The notes: a model not told the origin generated them from the sequence alone. A stretch of DNA of 64,000 bases from Nonomuraea helvata (GCF_039535785.1 NZ_BAAAXV010000005.1:310001-374000); one strand, 5' to 3'; counted from the first letter of the stretch, positions 1 to 7,446 are shown. Program-made: numbers and translations.

Positions 1-303
1 CTCCTTGACCGAGGCGGTGTCCACGTCGTTGAAGTCGGCGTCGTTGTCGCGGTCCTTGTCCCAGAGCCTGGGGATGTCCTCGCCGTTCAGCACGCGGCGG
101 AACCAGACGCGCTCGACGTGCGCCAGGTGTCTCACCAGCCCGAGCAGGGACAGCGTCGAGGGCGGGGCGGCGCGCACGCGCAGTTGCTCGTCCGACAGAC
201 CGGCGCACTTGAAGGCCAGGGTGGCACGGTGCCATTCGAGCCAGTTGTTCAGCACGGTCCGCTCGTCGCCGGTGAGCGGTGGGGGTGTCCGAGGGTCGTT
301 CAT
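1..303 (-). CDS. DinB-superfamily DUF664 protein, mycothiol-transferase type (3' end cut by window)
   Basis: The reading frame opens at an ATG (303-301) and runs off the left edge, so only the first 101 residues or so are visible. It begins MNDPRTPPPLTGDERTVLNN and carries the four-helix DinB pattern typical of DUF664: NWLEWHRATL, then LVRHLAHVERVWF, with histidines spaced as in the metal-binding triad of mycothiol-dependent DinB enzymes. The family uses mycothiol or bacillithiol as thiol donor for S-transfer or detoxification in the cytosol; which substrate is unknown here. It lies 36 bp downstream of the secreted peptidase gene on the same strand and might be read through from it. Confidence 0.75.
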   Translation of the reverse strand, partial: MNDPRTPPPLTGDERTVLNNWLEWHRATLAFKCAGLSDEQLRVRAAPPSTLSLLGLVRHLAHVERVWFRRVLNGEDIPRLWDKDRDNDADFNDVDTASVKE

Positions 304-339
304 GGGGGTTGACCTTATCTGGAGGCGGCCGGACCGCGT

Positions 340-1305
340 TCAGTTCATGGAGATGTGTACGTGGTCGTAGTGGTTCTCGGTGATGCTGCCGCGGTCCGCC
401 ATGGCCCGCCAGCCCGAGCCCATGTTGATGCGCTGCTTCCAGATCACGTACTTGACGCCGAGCTTGTCCTTGTTCTCGAGCGCCCACGCCGCGATGCGGT
501 CGCCCAGGGCGTTGTTGGCGGCCGAGGGCGTCGTGCCGCCGGTGCTCATCATGAAGTCGCAGGCCCGTCCCAGCGGGTGCTCGCCGCTTGAGCCCGCGCG
601 GAAGCAGCCCACCTCGAACGGCAGCTTGAAGGCCTTCCCCACCTCCGCCTTCATCAGCCGCGTACGGGCCGTGATGTTGTCCGAGCCCGTGGGCAGCTCC
701 GGCGCCCAGCTGCCGTTCGCGCTGCGGCCCGGACCGAACGGCACCAGGTCCTGGAGCTTCTTCTGGATGTCGTCGATGACGTCCTGGGCCTCCTCGCGCT
801 GCGCGGACACCTGCTTCGCGTCCGCGCTGATCTGGGTGGCGAGCGCGGCGGCCTGGTCTGAGGCGCTCTTCTTGTCGTCGCGGGCCTTGGCCACCCCCTG
901 GACGACGGCCTGCTGCTCGGCTGTGAGCTGCTCCAGCAGGGCCACGCCGCCGCTGTCGGCGGAGAGCAGGACGGCGGGCACCGAGGGATCGTGGCTCTGG
1001 TAGCGCATGCTGGCGATGTCGGCGACCCGCTGCTCGGCCGTGGCCAGCGTCTGCTCCGCGACGGCCAGGCGCTCCTTGGCGGCCTTGGCGGCCTGCTGCG
1101 CCTTGGCCAGCTCGACGCGCTTGAGGTTGTACGTCTCGATGAGCTTGTCGACCTTGCTGTTGAGCTGCTTGAGCTGGGCGCGGAGCTGGGCCTCCGACGG
1201 CTTGGGGGCCGCCGACGCCGCGGTCGCCGGAAGGAAGGCGACAGCGGCGGCGGTGATGAGACCGATGGCAAGAGTCACGGGGGACAGCGGAGACACAGCC
1301 GCCAC
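340..1305 (-). CDS. Secreted coiled-coil protein with C-terminal LAS-type (ARB_07466-like) peptidase domain
   Basis: Predicted 321-residue exported protein. The N-terminus has a signal peptide (hydrophobic stretch to ATAASAAP at about residue 33). Residues 36-190 are a long Ala/Gln/Lys/Glu-rich coiled coil like those of RipA, NlpC/P60 and FtsEX-regulated hydrolases. The last ~110 residues form an ARB_07466-like domain with the LAS metallopeptidase metal pattern: HPLGRACD (H and D ligands) and DHVHIS near the C-terminus. I infer a cell-wall peptide hydrolase or a related wall protein acting outside the membrane. The start is a GTG (1305). A c-di-AMP riboswitch leader precedes it, which fits control of wall hydrolases in actinomycetes. 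The peptidase activity itself is inferred. Confidence 0.82.
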   Translation of the reverse strand: MAAVSPLSPVTLAIGLITAAAVAFLPATAASAAPKPSEAQLRAQLKQLNSKVDKLIETYNLKRVELAKAQQAAKAAKERLAVAEQTLATAEQRVADIASMRYQSHDPSVPAVLLSADSGGVALLEQLTAEQQAVVQGVAKARDDKKSASDQAAALATQISADAKQVSAQREEAQDVIDDIQKKLQDLVPFGPGRSANGSWAPELPTGSDNITARTRLMKAEVGKAFKLPFEVGCFRAGSSGEHPLGRACDFMMSTGGTTPSAANNALGDRIAAWALENKDKLGVKYVIWKQRINMGSGWRAMADRGSITENHYDHVHISMN

Positions 1306-1325
1306 GTGGAATGTTCCTCTCCCTC

Positions 1326-1446
1326 TGCCGGCCGGGTTAGCTGACGGGTTCGGGCGCGGAGGTGCCCTACCGACACATGGTCGGACTCACCCCAGAACTA
1401 GGTGGGTCCCCGGCTCCCGGGCGACACGCCCGGGATTAGGCGTGCA
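1326..1446 (-). promoter_or_regulatory. c-di-AMP riboswitch (ydaO/yuaA type) leader of the secreted peptidase
   Basis: Read on the minus strand, the leader contains the conserved ydaO blocks in order: GCCTAATCC near 1440, GCCGGGGACCC and GGGGTGAGTCCG in the middle, and GCCCGAACCCGTCAGCTAAC at the 3' side near 1335-1355, ending about 20 nt before the GTG start. These are the signature segments of the c-di-AMP sensing RNA, which in Streptomyces and relatives precedes resuscitation-promoting factor and wall-hydrolase genes. Ligand-bound RNA usually turns the gene off. Boundaries are approximate because the outer stem was fitted by eye. Confidence 0.88.
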
Positions 1447-1516
1447 ACGGTCGTGACAACCGGTGCAAAAGGGATGTTAGTGGTAGATCACGAGCAATGC
1501 GACCCTAACTAGAAAT

Positions 1517-2596
1517 CTAATAGTGATCTACTTGTGATCGAAGCATACGCGCGGCCTCCTCTGGCAGCACGTCGTTCACGAAAGCCCCCATGGCCGACTC
1601 CGACCCGGCCAGGAACTTGAGCTTCCCCGGCGCCCGCCTGATGCTGAACAGCTCCAGGTGCAGGTACGCCAGATCGCGGTCCCGCCGTACGGGCGCCTGG
1701 TGCCAGGCCGAGATGTACGGCATCACGACGCCGAACAGGCCGTCGAAGGCCCGCAGCACCGAGGTGTAGAGCGGTGCGAACGCCTTGCGCTCCTCCTCCG
1801 ACAGCGCGGCCAGGTCGGGCACCTGCCGGTGCGGGTAGATGTGCACCTCGTACGGCCAGCGCGCGGCGGCGGGCACGAACGCCGTCCACAGCTCGTTGGC
1901 GGCCACCACCCGCGTCCCCTCGGCCCGCTCGGCGGCCAGCACGTCGGCGAACAGGTTGCCCTTCGTGTAGCGCCTGGCGGCGTCGAGCTGGAGCCTGGTC
2001 CTGGGCGTGACGTACGGATAGGCGTAGATCTGGCCGTGCGGGTGGGCGAGCGTGATGCCGATCTCCTCGCCCCGGTTCTCGAAGCAGAAGACCTGCTCCA
2101 CGCCCTCGATCCCGGACAGCTCGGCCGTACGGTCGGCCCATGCCTCCATGACCAGCTCGACCTGGTCGTCGGAGAGCCTGGAGAAGGAGGACGAGTGTTC
2201 AGAGGTGAAACAGACCACCTCGCACCTCCCCGCTCCAGGACGAACCTCGCTCAACCCGCCCACATCCTGATAGGTCCCGAAATTTCCGGAGAAGGAGGGG
2301 AATCGGTTCTCGAACACCACCACGTCGTAGTCGTACGCCGGGATCTCCGACGACCGCGTGTCCGACGACGGGCAGAGCGGGCACTCGCTCGCCGACCCCG
2401 TCGGCTGGAACGTACGCGTCTGACGGTGCCCCGCCATCGCGATCCACTCCTCGGTCAGCGGGTCGTAACGCAGCTCGGAGGCCACCGGCCGGGGGTCGAG
2501 CGTCCTCCGGTCGAGCGCGCTCCTGTCGGCGTCGTCACGCCGGTCGAAGTAGATCAGCTCTCGGCCGTCGGCCAGGTGGGTGATGGTGCGTTTCAA
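1517..2596 (-). CDS. galT: Galactose-1-phosphate uridylyltransferase
   Basis: Leloir-pathway enzyme (UDP-glucose + Gal-1-P to Glc-1-P + UDP-Gal), cytosolic, 359 residues, class I length. The active-site motif HPHGQIYAYPY (nucleophilic His between Pro and Gly neighbours) is present, as is the N-terminal zinc-type ECPLCPS element. The chosen start is the TTG at 2596: it has GGAGGG six bases upstream and shares bases with the stop of the preceding regulator gene (TTGA overlap), which indicates translational coupling. Longer frames upstream are antisense-free shadow of the regulator. galK and galE are not next to it here, so they must be elsewhere if the pathway is complete. Confidence 0.95.
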   Translation of the reverse strand: MKRTITHLADGRELIYFDRRDDADRSALDRRTLDPRPVASELRYDPLTEEWIAMAGHRQTRTFQPTGSASECPLCPSSDTRSSEIPAYDYDVVVFENRFPSFSGNFGTYQDVGGLSEVRPGAGRCEVVCFTSEHSSSFSRLSDDQVELVMEAWADRTAELSGIEGVEQVFCFENRGEEIGITLAHPHGQIYAYPYVTPRTRLQLDAARRYTKGNLFADVLAAERAEGTRVVAANELWTAFVPAAARWPYEVHIYPHRQVPDLAALSEEERKAFAPLYTSVLRAFDGLFGVVMPYISAWHQAPVRRDRDLAYLHLELFSIRRAPGKLKFLAGSESAMGAFVNDVLPEEAARMLRSQVDHY

Positions 2597-3372
2597 GGCG
2601 AGCCCTCCGCGATGATCAGTTCTCCGGCCCGTTCGGCCAGCTCCGTGCGTGCGTCCTCGGGCAGCCCCGCGTCGCTGATGACCACGTCGGCCTCGCTCAG
2701 CTCCGCGATCGTGCTGATGCCGACCGTGTTCCACTTGGTGTGGTCGGCGGGGACGACCAGCCTGCCGGCGGCCGCGACCAACTCCCTGTCGGTCTCCGAC
2801 TCCAGCAGGTTCGGGGTGGTGAACCCGGCCCGTGCGCTCATCCCGTGCACGCCGAGGAAGAGCGTGTCCACGTGCAGGCGGCGGATCGCCGCCACGGCCA
2901 CCGGGCCCACCAGGGCGTCGGACGGCGTCCGCACGCCGCCGGTCAGCACGACCGTACGGTCCGATCGCGGGTTGCGGTGGAAGACCTCGGCGACGGGGAT
3001 CGAGTTGGTGATCACCGTCAGCTCGGGGACGCCGATCAGGTGGCGGGCCAGCGCCCACGTGGTGGTCCCTGCCGAGAGCGCGACGGCCGTGCCCGGCCGG
3101 ACGAGGCCGGCCGCGCGCCGCGCGATGGCCTCCTTCTCCTGCTGCTGGCGGGCCGACTTGGCGGTGAAGCCCGGCTCCTCGGTCGAGCCGGGGCCGAGTG
3201 CCGTGGCACCGCCGTGCACCTTCTCCAGCAGCCCGCGCTCGGCCAGCACCTCGAGGTCGCGGCGGATCGTCATGTCGGAGACGCCGAGCTCGCGGACGAG
3301 GTCCGCCACCCGGACGCCGCCGTTGCTGCGCACGCGTTCGAGGATCGTCTGCTGACGCTGTTGTGCGAGCAC
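2593..3372 (-). CDS. DeoR-family sugar-operon transcriptional regulator
   Basis: 259 residues. An N-terminal DeoR winged helix (QQRQQTILERVRSNGG, then VSDMTIRRDLEVLAERGLL, residues ~3-50) is followed by a DeoR C-terminal sensor domain with the phosphosugar-isomerase-like fold (SAGTTTWALARHL, ITNSIPVAEV, LTGG). Such repressors respond to phosphorylated sugars. The GTG start at 3372 has GGAAGGAA a few bases upstream. It overlaps galT by four bases, so it is most likely the local regulator of galactose use. An inverted repeat just upstream (3384-3421) is a candidate autoregulatory operator. Confidence 0.92.
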   Translation of the reverse strand: MLAQQRQQTILERVRSNGGVRVADLVRELGVSDMTIRRDLEVLAERGLLEKVHGGATALGPGSTEEPGFTAKSARQQQEKEAIARRAAGLVRPGTAVALSAGTTTWALARHLIGVPELTVITNSIPVAEVFHRNPRSDRTVVLTGGVRTPSDALVGPVAVAAIRRLHVDTLFLGVHGMSARAGFTTPNLLESETDRELVAAAGRLVVPADHTKWNTVGISTIAELSEADVVISDAGLPEDARTELAERAGELIIAEGSP

Positions 3373-3383
3373 GCCCGTTCCTT

Positions 3384-3421
3384 CCAACAGATTCCACCAA
3401 ATTATGACACGGAATTGTTGG
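3384..3421. promoter_or_regulatory. Candidate DeoR operator (inverted repeat) between the regulator and bL37
   Basis: CCAACAGATTCC (3384-3395) is mirrored by GGAATTGTTGG (3411-3421). The arms pair over 11 positions with a single bulged G. The centre contains CATAAT on the minus strand, a plausible -10 of the deoR-galT operon. The position 12-50 bp upstream of the DeoR start fits autoregulation; binding is inferred. Confidence 0.45.
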
Positions 3422-3505
3422 GGAATGTGAGTTCGCGTGCCGCGCTTGCGCAGGTCATCGCGGCGGGAGACGCTCTGGGTTCCAGCCGATCGTCGGAGGC
3501 GAGCT

Positions 3506-3583
3506 ATGGCCAGGCGCTCACGCAAGGGCAAGGCACGCAAGAAGAAGAAGGCCAACCACGGCAAGCGCCCCACGGCGCGTTGA
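3506..3583 (+). CDS. 50S ribosomal protein bL37 (25-residue, very basic)
   Basis: A 25-codon gene with a good ribosome binding site (GGAGG six bases before the ATG) encodes a protein that is almost half Lys/Arg: it starts MARRSRKGKARKKKK and ends ANHGKRPTAR. The ANHGKRP tail and the size match the actinobacterial ribosomal protein bL37, first seen in mycobacterial 50S structures. It would sit in the large subunit near 23S rRNA. A strong hairpin directly after the stop ends transcription. It is easily missed because of its length; it is divergent from deoR and stands alone. Confidence 0.8.
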   Translation: MARRSRKGKARKKKKANHGKRPTAR

Positions 3584-3614
3584 CCGGGTGGCCGCCTTTC
3601 CGGCGGCCACCCGG
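3584..3614. terminator. Bidirectional hairpin between bL37 and the kinase-like gene
   Basis: A 13-bp perfect stem, CCGGGTGGCCGCC (3584-3596) with GGCGGCCACCCGG (3602-3614), and a TTTCC loop. It begins immediately after the bL37 stop and ends two bases before the stop of the convergent gene, so it can serve both. Confidence 0.75.
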
Positions 3615-3616
3615 GA

Positions 3617-4243
3617 TCAGCTCTCGTTGACCAGGACTGCCGGCCTGTTCGGGTGATCGGCCCTGACCACGATGTCGGCGGCCTGCTGAGGCCGCGTCTC
3701 CCGCTCGTACCGCTGGTATGCGGGCAGCCGCCACAGCTCGTCCTCGGGCGACCCGCGCTCCAGCGCCCCGGCCGACAGCCACACGTGCACGGTCATCTCG
3801 AACGCCAGCCCCCGTCCCAGCAGCAGCGTCCCATCGACGATCACCACCCCTCCCGGGGGCAGCTCCTGGTACGGCGCCCGGTACGCCCGATCGACGCGGC
3901 TGTCCCAGAGCCGCGGCAGCACCTGTCCGGAGCCGCCCGGGTCCAGGGGCTCCAGAACCTCCCTCGTGAGCGCCTTGGCGTCGAGCCAGTCCTCGTAGAA
4001 GGCGTCCGGGTCGGTCCTGCCGTGCTCCAGCCGTAGCGACGCGGGCCGCAGGAAATCGCCCGCCGACACCCGCAGCACGGGCCGCCCGCGCAGTCGCAGC
4101 GGCGCGACGAGCTCGTCGGCCAGCGTCTCGGGACGCGCGGCCGGCGCGCCGTCCACGGCCACCCGCACCCACCCTTGGTGCGCGGCGACCTTCTCGGCCA
4201 GCTCCTCGACGAGCGCGTCACGGGAGATCGGTCGCCACCGCAT
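3617..4243 (-). CDS. Uridine-kinase-like protein lacking a canonical P-loop
   Basis: 208 residues resembling actinobacterial proteins annotated as uridine kinase. The N-terminal strand-loop reads RVAVDGAPAARPETLADEL, where a true kinase would have a Gly-Lys-Ser/Thr Walker A motif; the Lys and Ser/Thr are absent. Downstream elements of the fold remain: RVSAGDFLRPASLRLEHG, DPDAFYEDWLD and a strand GGVVIVDGTLLLGRG. It may bind a nucleoside or a wall/sugar substrate without normal ATP binding, or be a scaffold. Start ATG at 4243, two bases after the stop of the upstream hydrolase gene, so the two form an operon. Confidence 0.6.
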   Translation of the reverse strand: MRWRPISRDALVEELAEKVAAHQGWVRVAVDGAPAARPETLADELVAPLRLRGRPVLRVSAGDFLRPASLRLEHGRTDPDAFYEDWLDAKALTREVLEPLDPGGSGQVLPRLWDSRVDRAYRAPYQELPPGGVVIVDGTLLLGRGLAFEMTVHVWLSAGALERGSPEDELWRLPAYQRYERETRPQQAADIVVRADHPNRPAVLVNES

Positions 4244-4245
4244 GT

Positions 4246-4827
4246 CTACGCGCGCAGCCCCGCCACGAACCGGTGCATGGCCTCTGTCACGTCCGTGAGC
4301 GCCCGGGCCGAGGCGACCGGGTCGCCGAAGATCTCCATGCCGTGGTTGGCGTCCGGGACCTCGAGGTACGGGTGCCCCAGGCCCCGTGCGACCTCTCCGT
4401 CCCACGACTTGTCGGCTGTCCCGCCCACGAGCAGCGTGGGAGCCTCGCTCCGCCGCAGCGCGCCGACGACGGAATCGAAGGTGACCAACGGCGTGAGCCA
4501 GATGGCGGGCAGACCCCGTTCGGCGGCGATGGGTGCGGCGAGCGTGCCGAGCGACTTGCCCACCAGGAGCACCTGAGCGGCGCTCTCGGCCGCCACCGCC
4601 TCCCGTGCCCGCTCGACGGCCCACGCCTCGCGTTCGGCGAAGACGTCTCCCGCCGGCGGCTCCCACCAGACCTCCTGCACGGTCCAGCCGTGCTGCACGA
4701 GCACCACGCGGGCGAAGTGGAGGAGAGGGCGGGCGGGCACGTACGCGCCACCCGGCAGGAGCACGGCCACCCGCTCCGGGTCGCCCTCGTGCCGTGTGGG
4801 GACCCCGAAGACCGTCTCTGGCACCAT
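4246..4827 (-). CDS. Alpha/beta-hydrolase fold protein
   Basis: About 193 residues. Shows AVLLPGGAYVPARPLL (oxyanion-type loop), then LLVGKSLGTLAAPIAAERG with the nucleophile elbow G-K-S-L-G, a late ADKSWDGEVARGLG acid region, and DANHGMEIFG carrying the likely catalytic His. This is the order of a small dienelactone-hydrolase-like or alpha/beta hydrolase. The substrate cannot be told. Start set at the ATG 4827, just inside the 43-bp spacer to the divergent methyltransferase; a longer upstream frame lacks a ribosome binding site and would overlap that gene. Confidence 0.75.
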   Translation of the reverse strand: MVPETVFGVPTRHEGDPERVAVLLPGGAYVPARPLLHFARVVLVQHGWTVQEVWWEPPAGDVFAEREAWAVERAREAVAAESAAQVLLVGKSLGTLAAPIAAERGLPAIWLTPLVTFDSVVGALRRSEAPTLLVGGTADKSWDGEVARGLGHPYLEVPDANHGMEIFGDPVASARALTDVTEAMHRFVAGLRA

Positions 4828-4870
4828 TCCCCGGAGTATAGGCCGACGCGCATATGAGGGGATTTCCGCT

Positions 4871-5518
4871 ATGAAGGACCTTGGTCGCCAGATCGCGTAC
4901 TGGGACACCGTCGGAGCCGAGAAGACGTTCACCCATCCGGTGAACCTCGACTGGCTGGCGACCGTGGGCCGGGAGGCTCGAATCCTGGACTACGGCTGCG
5001 GCTACGGCCGCGTCATGGCCGAGCTGAGCGGCCACGGCTTCTCCGACGTGTCCGGCGTGGACCTGTCCCCCGCTCTGATCGCCCGCGGCCGCCAGTCACA
5101 CCCTGACCTGCGTCTCGAGGTGCTGGAGTCGCCGCCCAGCCTGCCGTACTCGTCGGCGAGCTTCGACGCCGTGCTGCTGTTCGCGGTGCTGACGTGCATT
5201 CCCGACGACGACGCACAGCGGGCGCTCATCGCCGAACTCGTCCGCGTCCTGGCACCCGGTGGGCTCCTCTACATCAGTGACATGGTGCTCCAGGACGACG
5301 AGCGGAACCGGGACCGCTACGCCGCCTATGCCCAGCGGTTCAGAACCCCGTACGGGGTGTTCGCCACCGATGACGGCGCGGTGGTGCGACACCATGACAT
5401 GGCCGAGCTGCACGCCCTGCTGCGTGATTTCGACCTCCTGGAAGAGCGCCGGACCTCCGTGGTCACGATGAACGGTCACCCGTCGCAAGCCGTGCAACTG
5501 CTGGCCCGTAAACGGTGA
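4871..5518 (+). CDS. Class I SAM-dependent methyltransferase
   Basis: 215 residues with Rossmann-type methyltransferase motifs: motif I ILDYGCGYGRVMAEL (about residue 38), acidic end of strand 2 in VSGVDLSPALIARG, motif IV ASFDAVLLFAVLTCI, and post-motif LAPGGLLYISD. The family methylates small molecules (UbiE/ Methyltransf_11 type); the substrate is unknown. Start ATG at 4871 has GAGGGG nine bases upstream. Divergent from the alpha/beta-hydrolase gene with a 43-bp shared promoter region. Confidence 0.85.
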   Translation: MKDLGRQIAYWDTVGAEKTFTHPVNLDWLATVGREARILDYGCGYGRVMAELSGHGFSDVSGVDLSPALIARGRQSHPDLRLEVLESPPSLPYSSASFDAVLLFAVLTCIPDDDAQRALIAELVRVLAPGGLLYISDMVLQDDERNRDRYAAYAQRFRTPYGVFATDDGAVVRHHDMAELHALLRDFDLLEERRTSVVTMNGHPSQAVQLLARKR

Positions 5519-5519
5519 T

Positions 5520-5536
5520 GCGGATCGCCGATCCGC
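5520..5536. terminator. Short perfect hairpin after the methyltransferase gene
   Basis: GCGGATC-GCC-GATCCGC, a 7-bp stem with a 3-nt loop, starting two bases after the stop and lying between convergent genes. There is no U-tract, so it is only a weak terminator candidate. Confidence 0.35.
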
Positions 5537-5586
5537 CCGACGGGCACGCGCGTCCACTGGCGACGGCTTTACAGCGGATCGGAACC

Positions 5587-6483
5587 TCAGCGTTGCGATT
5601 GGTCTGCCAGGATGCGTTCCAGGGTTCGCCGACCCATCTGGCTCATGGGCGGGTTGGTTTCCAGGTAGTACCAGACGAGGCCCATCGCCTGTTCGAAGGC
5701 CCACGCCTTGCCTCGCTCCCATTCAAGGTCGTCGCACTCGAGGTCGTGGCGGAGCACCTGCCGCGGCCCGGCCTCAAGCAGATGCCAGGCACTCACAAGA
5801 TCCAGAGCAGGGTCAGCCGGCCCGAAGCCGCCGACATCGAGAATCCCAGCCAGCCGACCAGCGGAAACAAGCACGTTTCCGGGAATGAGGTCACTGTGAG
5901 TCATCACGTCGGCGGATGTGCGCGGCAGACTTCGAAGATCTGTCCATATCTGGCGAAACCGGCGAACGTCCAGGAGTTGTTCGCTGTGCTTGAAACACGT
6001 CTCCATCCACACGTCATGGGATTGCAGGTCGCCTCCCCGGCCTTTGCCGGCAAACGTGCGGCCACGTGTATCGATTGCGCGCAGGCCGTTGATGAGATCA
6101 GCCAGGTCGTGGGCGAACGCGACCGACTCGCTCGGGTCCTCGTCGGTGGCCACCGCGCCGGACAGCCACGTCTGCACCGACCAGGGGAGCGGGTACCCCG
6201 CGCCGGGCTCACCGAGCGCGACGGGCTCAGGCGTGGGGAACCGCGTGCGACCTGCCAGCTCGCGGGCTGCTTCGGCTTCGGCCCGCAGCCAGCGCCGAGT
6301 TGAGTCGACGTGCCCGGCCTGTAGAGGGAACCGTGCTACGAAGCGGTCGCCGATGCGGAAAATGGCGTTAACCGTCCCATGAGAGGCGACGGCTGCGATC
6401 GGCAGGCTCCGCCACTCAGGAAACTGTTCATCCACCAATGTGCGTACCGTCTCCGGCGGCACCGTCAGCTGGTTGGCGTGCAT
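5587..6483 (-). CDS. Aminoglycoside/macrolide phosphotransferase-fold kinase
   Basis: About 298 residues of the APH family. Visible elements are the Gly-containing N-lobe (ASHGTVNAIFRIGDRFVARFP with the ATP lysine position occupied by Arg-flanked VARFP), the catalytic loop HSDLIPGNVL (His, Asp, Asn) and the metal-binding segment ILDVGGFGPADPALDL in place of the usual DFG. It may phosphorylate a drug or a metabolite; resistance is not proven by sequence. Start chosen at ATG 6483 (alternative GTG two codons upstream); the ribosome binding site is weak. It is divergent from a small monooxygenase-type gene, and both adjoin the integration relics, so they may be accessory genes. Confidence 0.8.
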   Translation of the reverse strand: MHANQLTVPPETVRTLVDEQFPEWRSLPIAAVASHGTVNAIFRIGDRFVARFPLQAGHVDSTRRWLRAEAEAARELAGRTRFPTPEPVALGEPGAGYPLPWSVQTWLSGAVATDEDPSESVAFAHDLADLINGLRAIDTRGRTFAGKGRGGDLQSHDVWMETCFKHSEQLLDVRRFRQIWTDLRSLPRTSADVMTHSDLIPGNVLVSAGRLAGILDVGGFGPADPALDLVSAWHLLEAGPRQVLRHDLECDDLEWERGKAWAFEQAMGLVWYYLETNPPMSQMGRRTLERILADQSQR

Positions 6484-6701
6484 CTTCACGCCGGAAGCGT
6501 TCCGCGTCTCAGTCTCCTCCTGCAACGCCTTTTCGCCGTAAGGCGGCAGTCGGCACGCCGTGAACGCACCCCTACCTGGTCGCCCCGGTCCGCGCCGGAG
6601 CGCGTTTTGCGCGCGGCAGACTGATCGTGCGAGAACCACCGACAGCGCCGCCAGGGCGGCCTGATGCCACCAGCAAACCACGGAAGGGGCCAGGTACAGC
6701 A

Positions 6702-7022
6702 ATGATCGCGCGGACATGGCGAGGATGGGCCTCGAAAGCCACAGCCGACGACTACCAGCACCACTACAGAACCGAGGTAGCCGAACATCTCCAGCAAGTC
6801 CCCGGCTTCTGCGGTGCCCGCCTGCTCCGCCACCATGACGGCGACGAGGTGATGTTCACCTCGATCACATTCTTCATCAGCATGGACGACGTACGCGCGT
6901 TCGCCGGCGAGGACCCCGAGCAAGCCGTGGTCGAAGAGACAGCCCGCCGCGCTCTGACCCGATGGGACGAACGCGTCACCCACCACGCGGTCACCATCGA
7001 CCTACGCGGCGATGACCACTGA
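6702..7022 (+). CDS. Antibiotic-biosynthesis-monooxygenase (ABM) fold protein
   Basis: 106 residues starting MIARTWRGWASKATADDYQ, with the dimeric alpha+beta ABM pattern: YRTEVAEHLQQVPGFCGARLL followed by VMFTSITFFISMDDVRAF and a final beta-strand THHAVTIDLR. Such proteins act as cofactor-free monooxygenases or as small ligand-binding proteins. GGAAGGGG lies 12 bases before the ATG. It stands between the phosphotransferase gene and the integrase relic, with about 220 bp of divergent promoter space upstream. Confidence 0.75.
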   Translation: MIARTWRGWASKATADDYQHHYRTEVAEHLQQVPGFCGARLLRHHDGDEVMFTSITFFISMDDVRAFAGEDPEQAVVEETARRALTRWDERVTHHAVTIDLRGDDH

Positions 7023-7089
7023 TTCGATCCGCCCATACCGCGGCCACCTACGATGCTGCTCCCGGAGCCGGAGATCCACGCGGAGGCCG

Positions 7090-7330
7090 GTCTTGGATGT
7101 GATGCACGCGGGAAACACCCTCGCGGCGTCCACAGGAGCGAGCCTCTGCGAGCGGATGACCCGTATGAGGCGCTCCTCCACGCGAGCGGCACTGATCTAC
7201 CCAGCACGCCACACAGGACCGCGCCCAGGCCATCGCACAGGCGCTCGGCAAGGCGCTGAACGGGGCACGGAAGGAGCATGGAAAAAGGGCATCGGGCACG
7301 GAAGATCGGGAAGAAGTAGCGGAGATCACG
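7090..7330 (+). pseudogene. Tyrosine-recombinase (integrase) C-terminal relic, frameshifted
   Basis: The reading frame shows VLDVMHAGNTLAASTGASL, then RMRRSSTRAALIY, which is the integrase C-terminal pattern (H-x-x-H/N, G-x-S-S, catalytic Tyr). After ALIY an extra C near 7201 shifts the frame; removing it gives QHATQDRAQAIAQALGKAL, the normal continuation of actinophage integrases. No N-terminal half or start codon is visible. The repaired frame runs without a stop into the tRNA-Gly gene (to 7408). It is the remnant of an element that used the tRNA-Gly 3' end. Confidence 0.75.
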
Positions 7331-7365
7331 AAGGCCAGGTCGCCTCATGGGGCTGACCTGGCCTT
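7331..7365 (-). terminator. Hairpin downstream of tRNA-Gly
   Basis: AAGGCCAGGTC (7331-7341) pairs with GACCTGGCCTT (7354-7364), an 11-bp stem with a 12-nt loop. It lies just past the 3' end of the minus-strand tRNA and can terminate it; in the other direction it follows the integrase relic. Confidence 0.65.
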
Positions 7366-7372
7366 TCGCCTG

Positions 7373-7446
7373 TGGAGCGGACGACGGGAATCGAACCCGC
7401 GTAGCTAGTTTGGAAGACTAGGGCTCTACCATTGAGCTACGTCCGC
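7373..7446 (-). tRNA. tRNA-Gly (anticodon TCC)
   Basis: On the minus strand: acceptor GCGGACG (7446-7440), D-arm GCTCAATGGTAGAGC, anticodon arm CTAGT-CTTCCAA-ACTAG with anticodon TCC, T-arm GCGGG-TTCGATT-CCCGT, acceptor CGTCCGC, discriminator T and an encoded CCA (7375-7373). All stems pair. The 3' end abuts the integrase relic, consistent with use as an attachment site. Confidence 0.97.

Noticed and set aside
1517-3400. Long 627-codon frame spanning deoR and galT
   Set aside because: Its upstream part is out of frame with the DeoR protein, whose motifs are clear; only the last 359 codons are galT.
3617-5035. Long 472-codon frame on the minus strand ahead of the kinase-like protein
   Set aside because: It has no domain signature upstream of 4243 and overlaps the hydrolase and methyltransferase genes that have clear motifs.
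6484-6701. Possible small gene in the divergent spacer of the phosphotransferase gene
   Set aside because: No frame with a start, RBS and codon bias; weak hairpins only.
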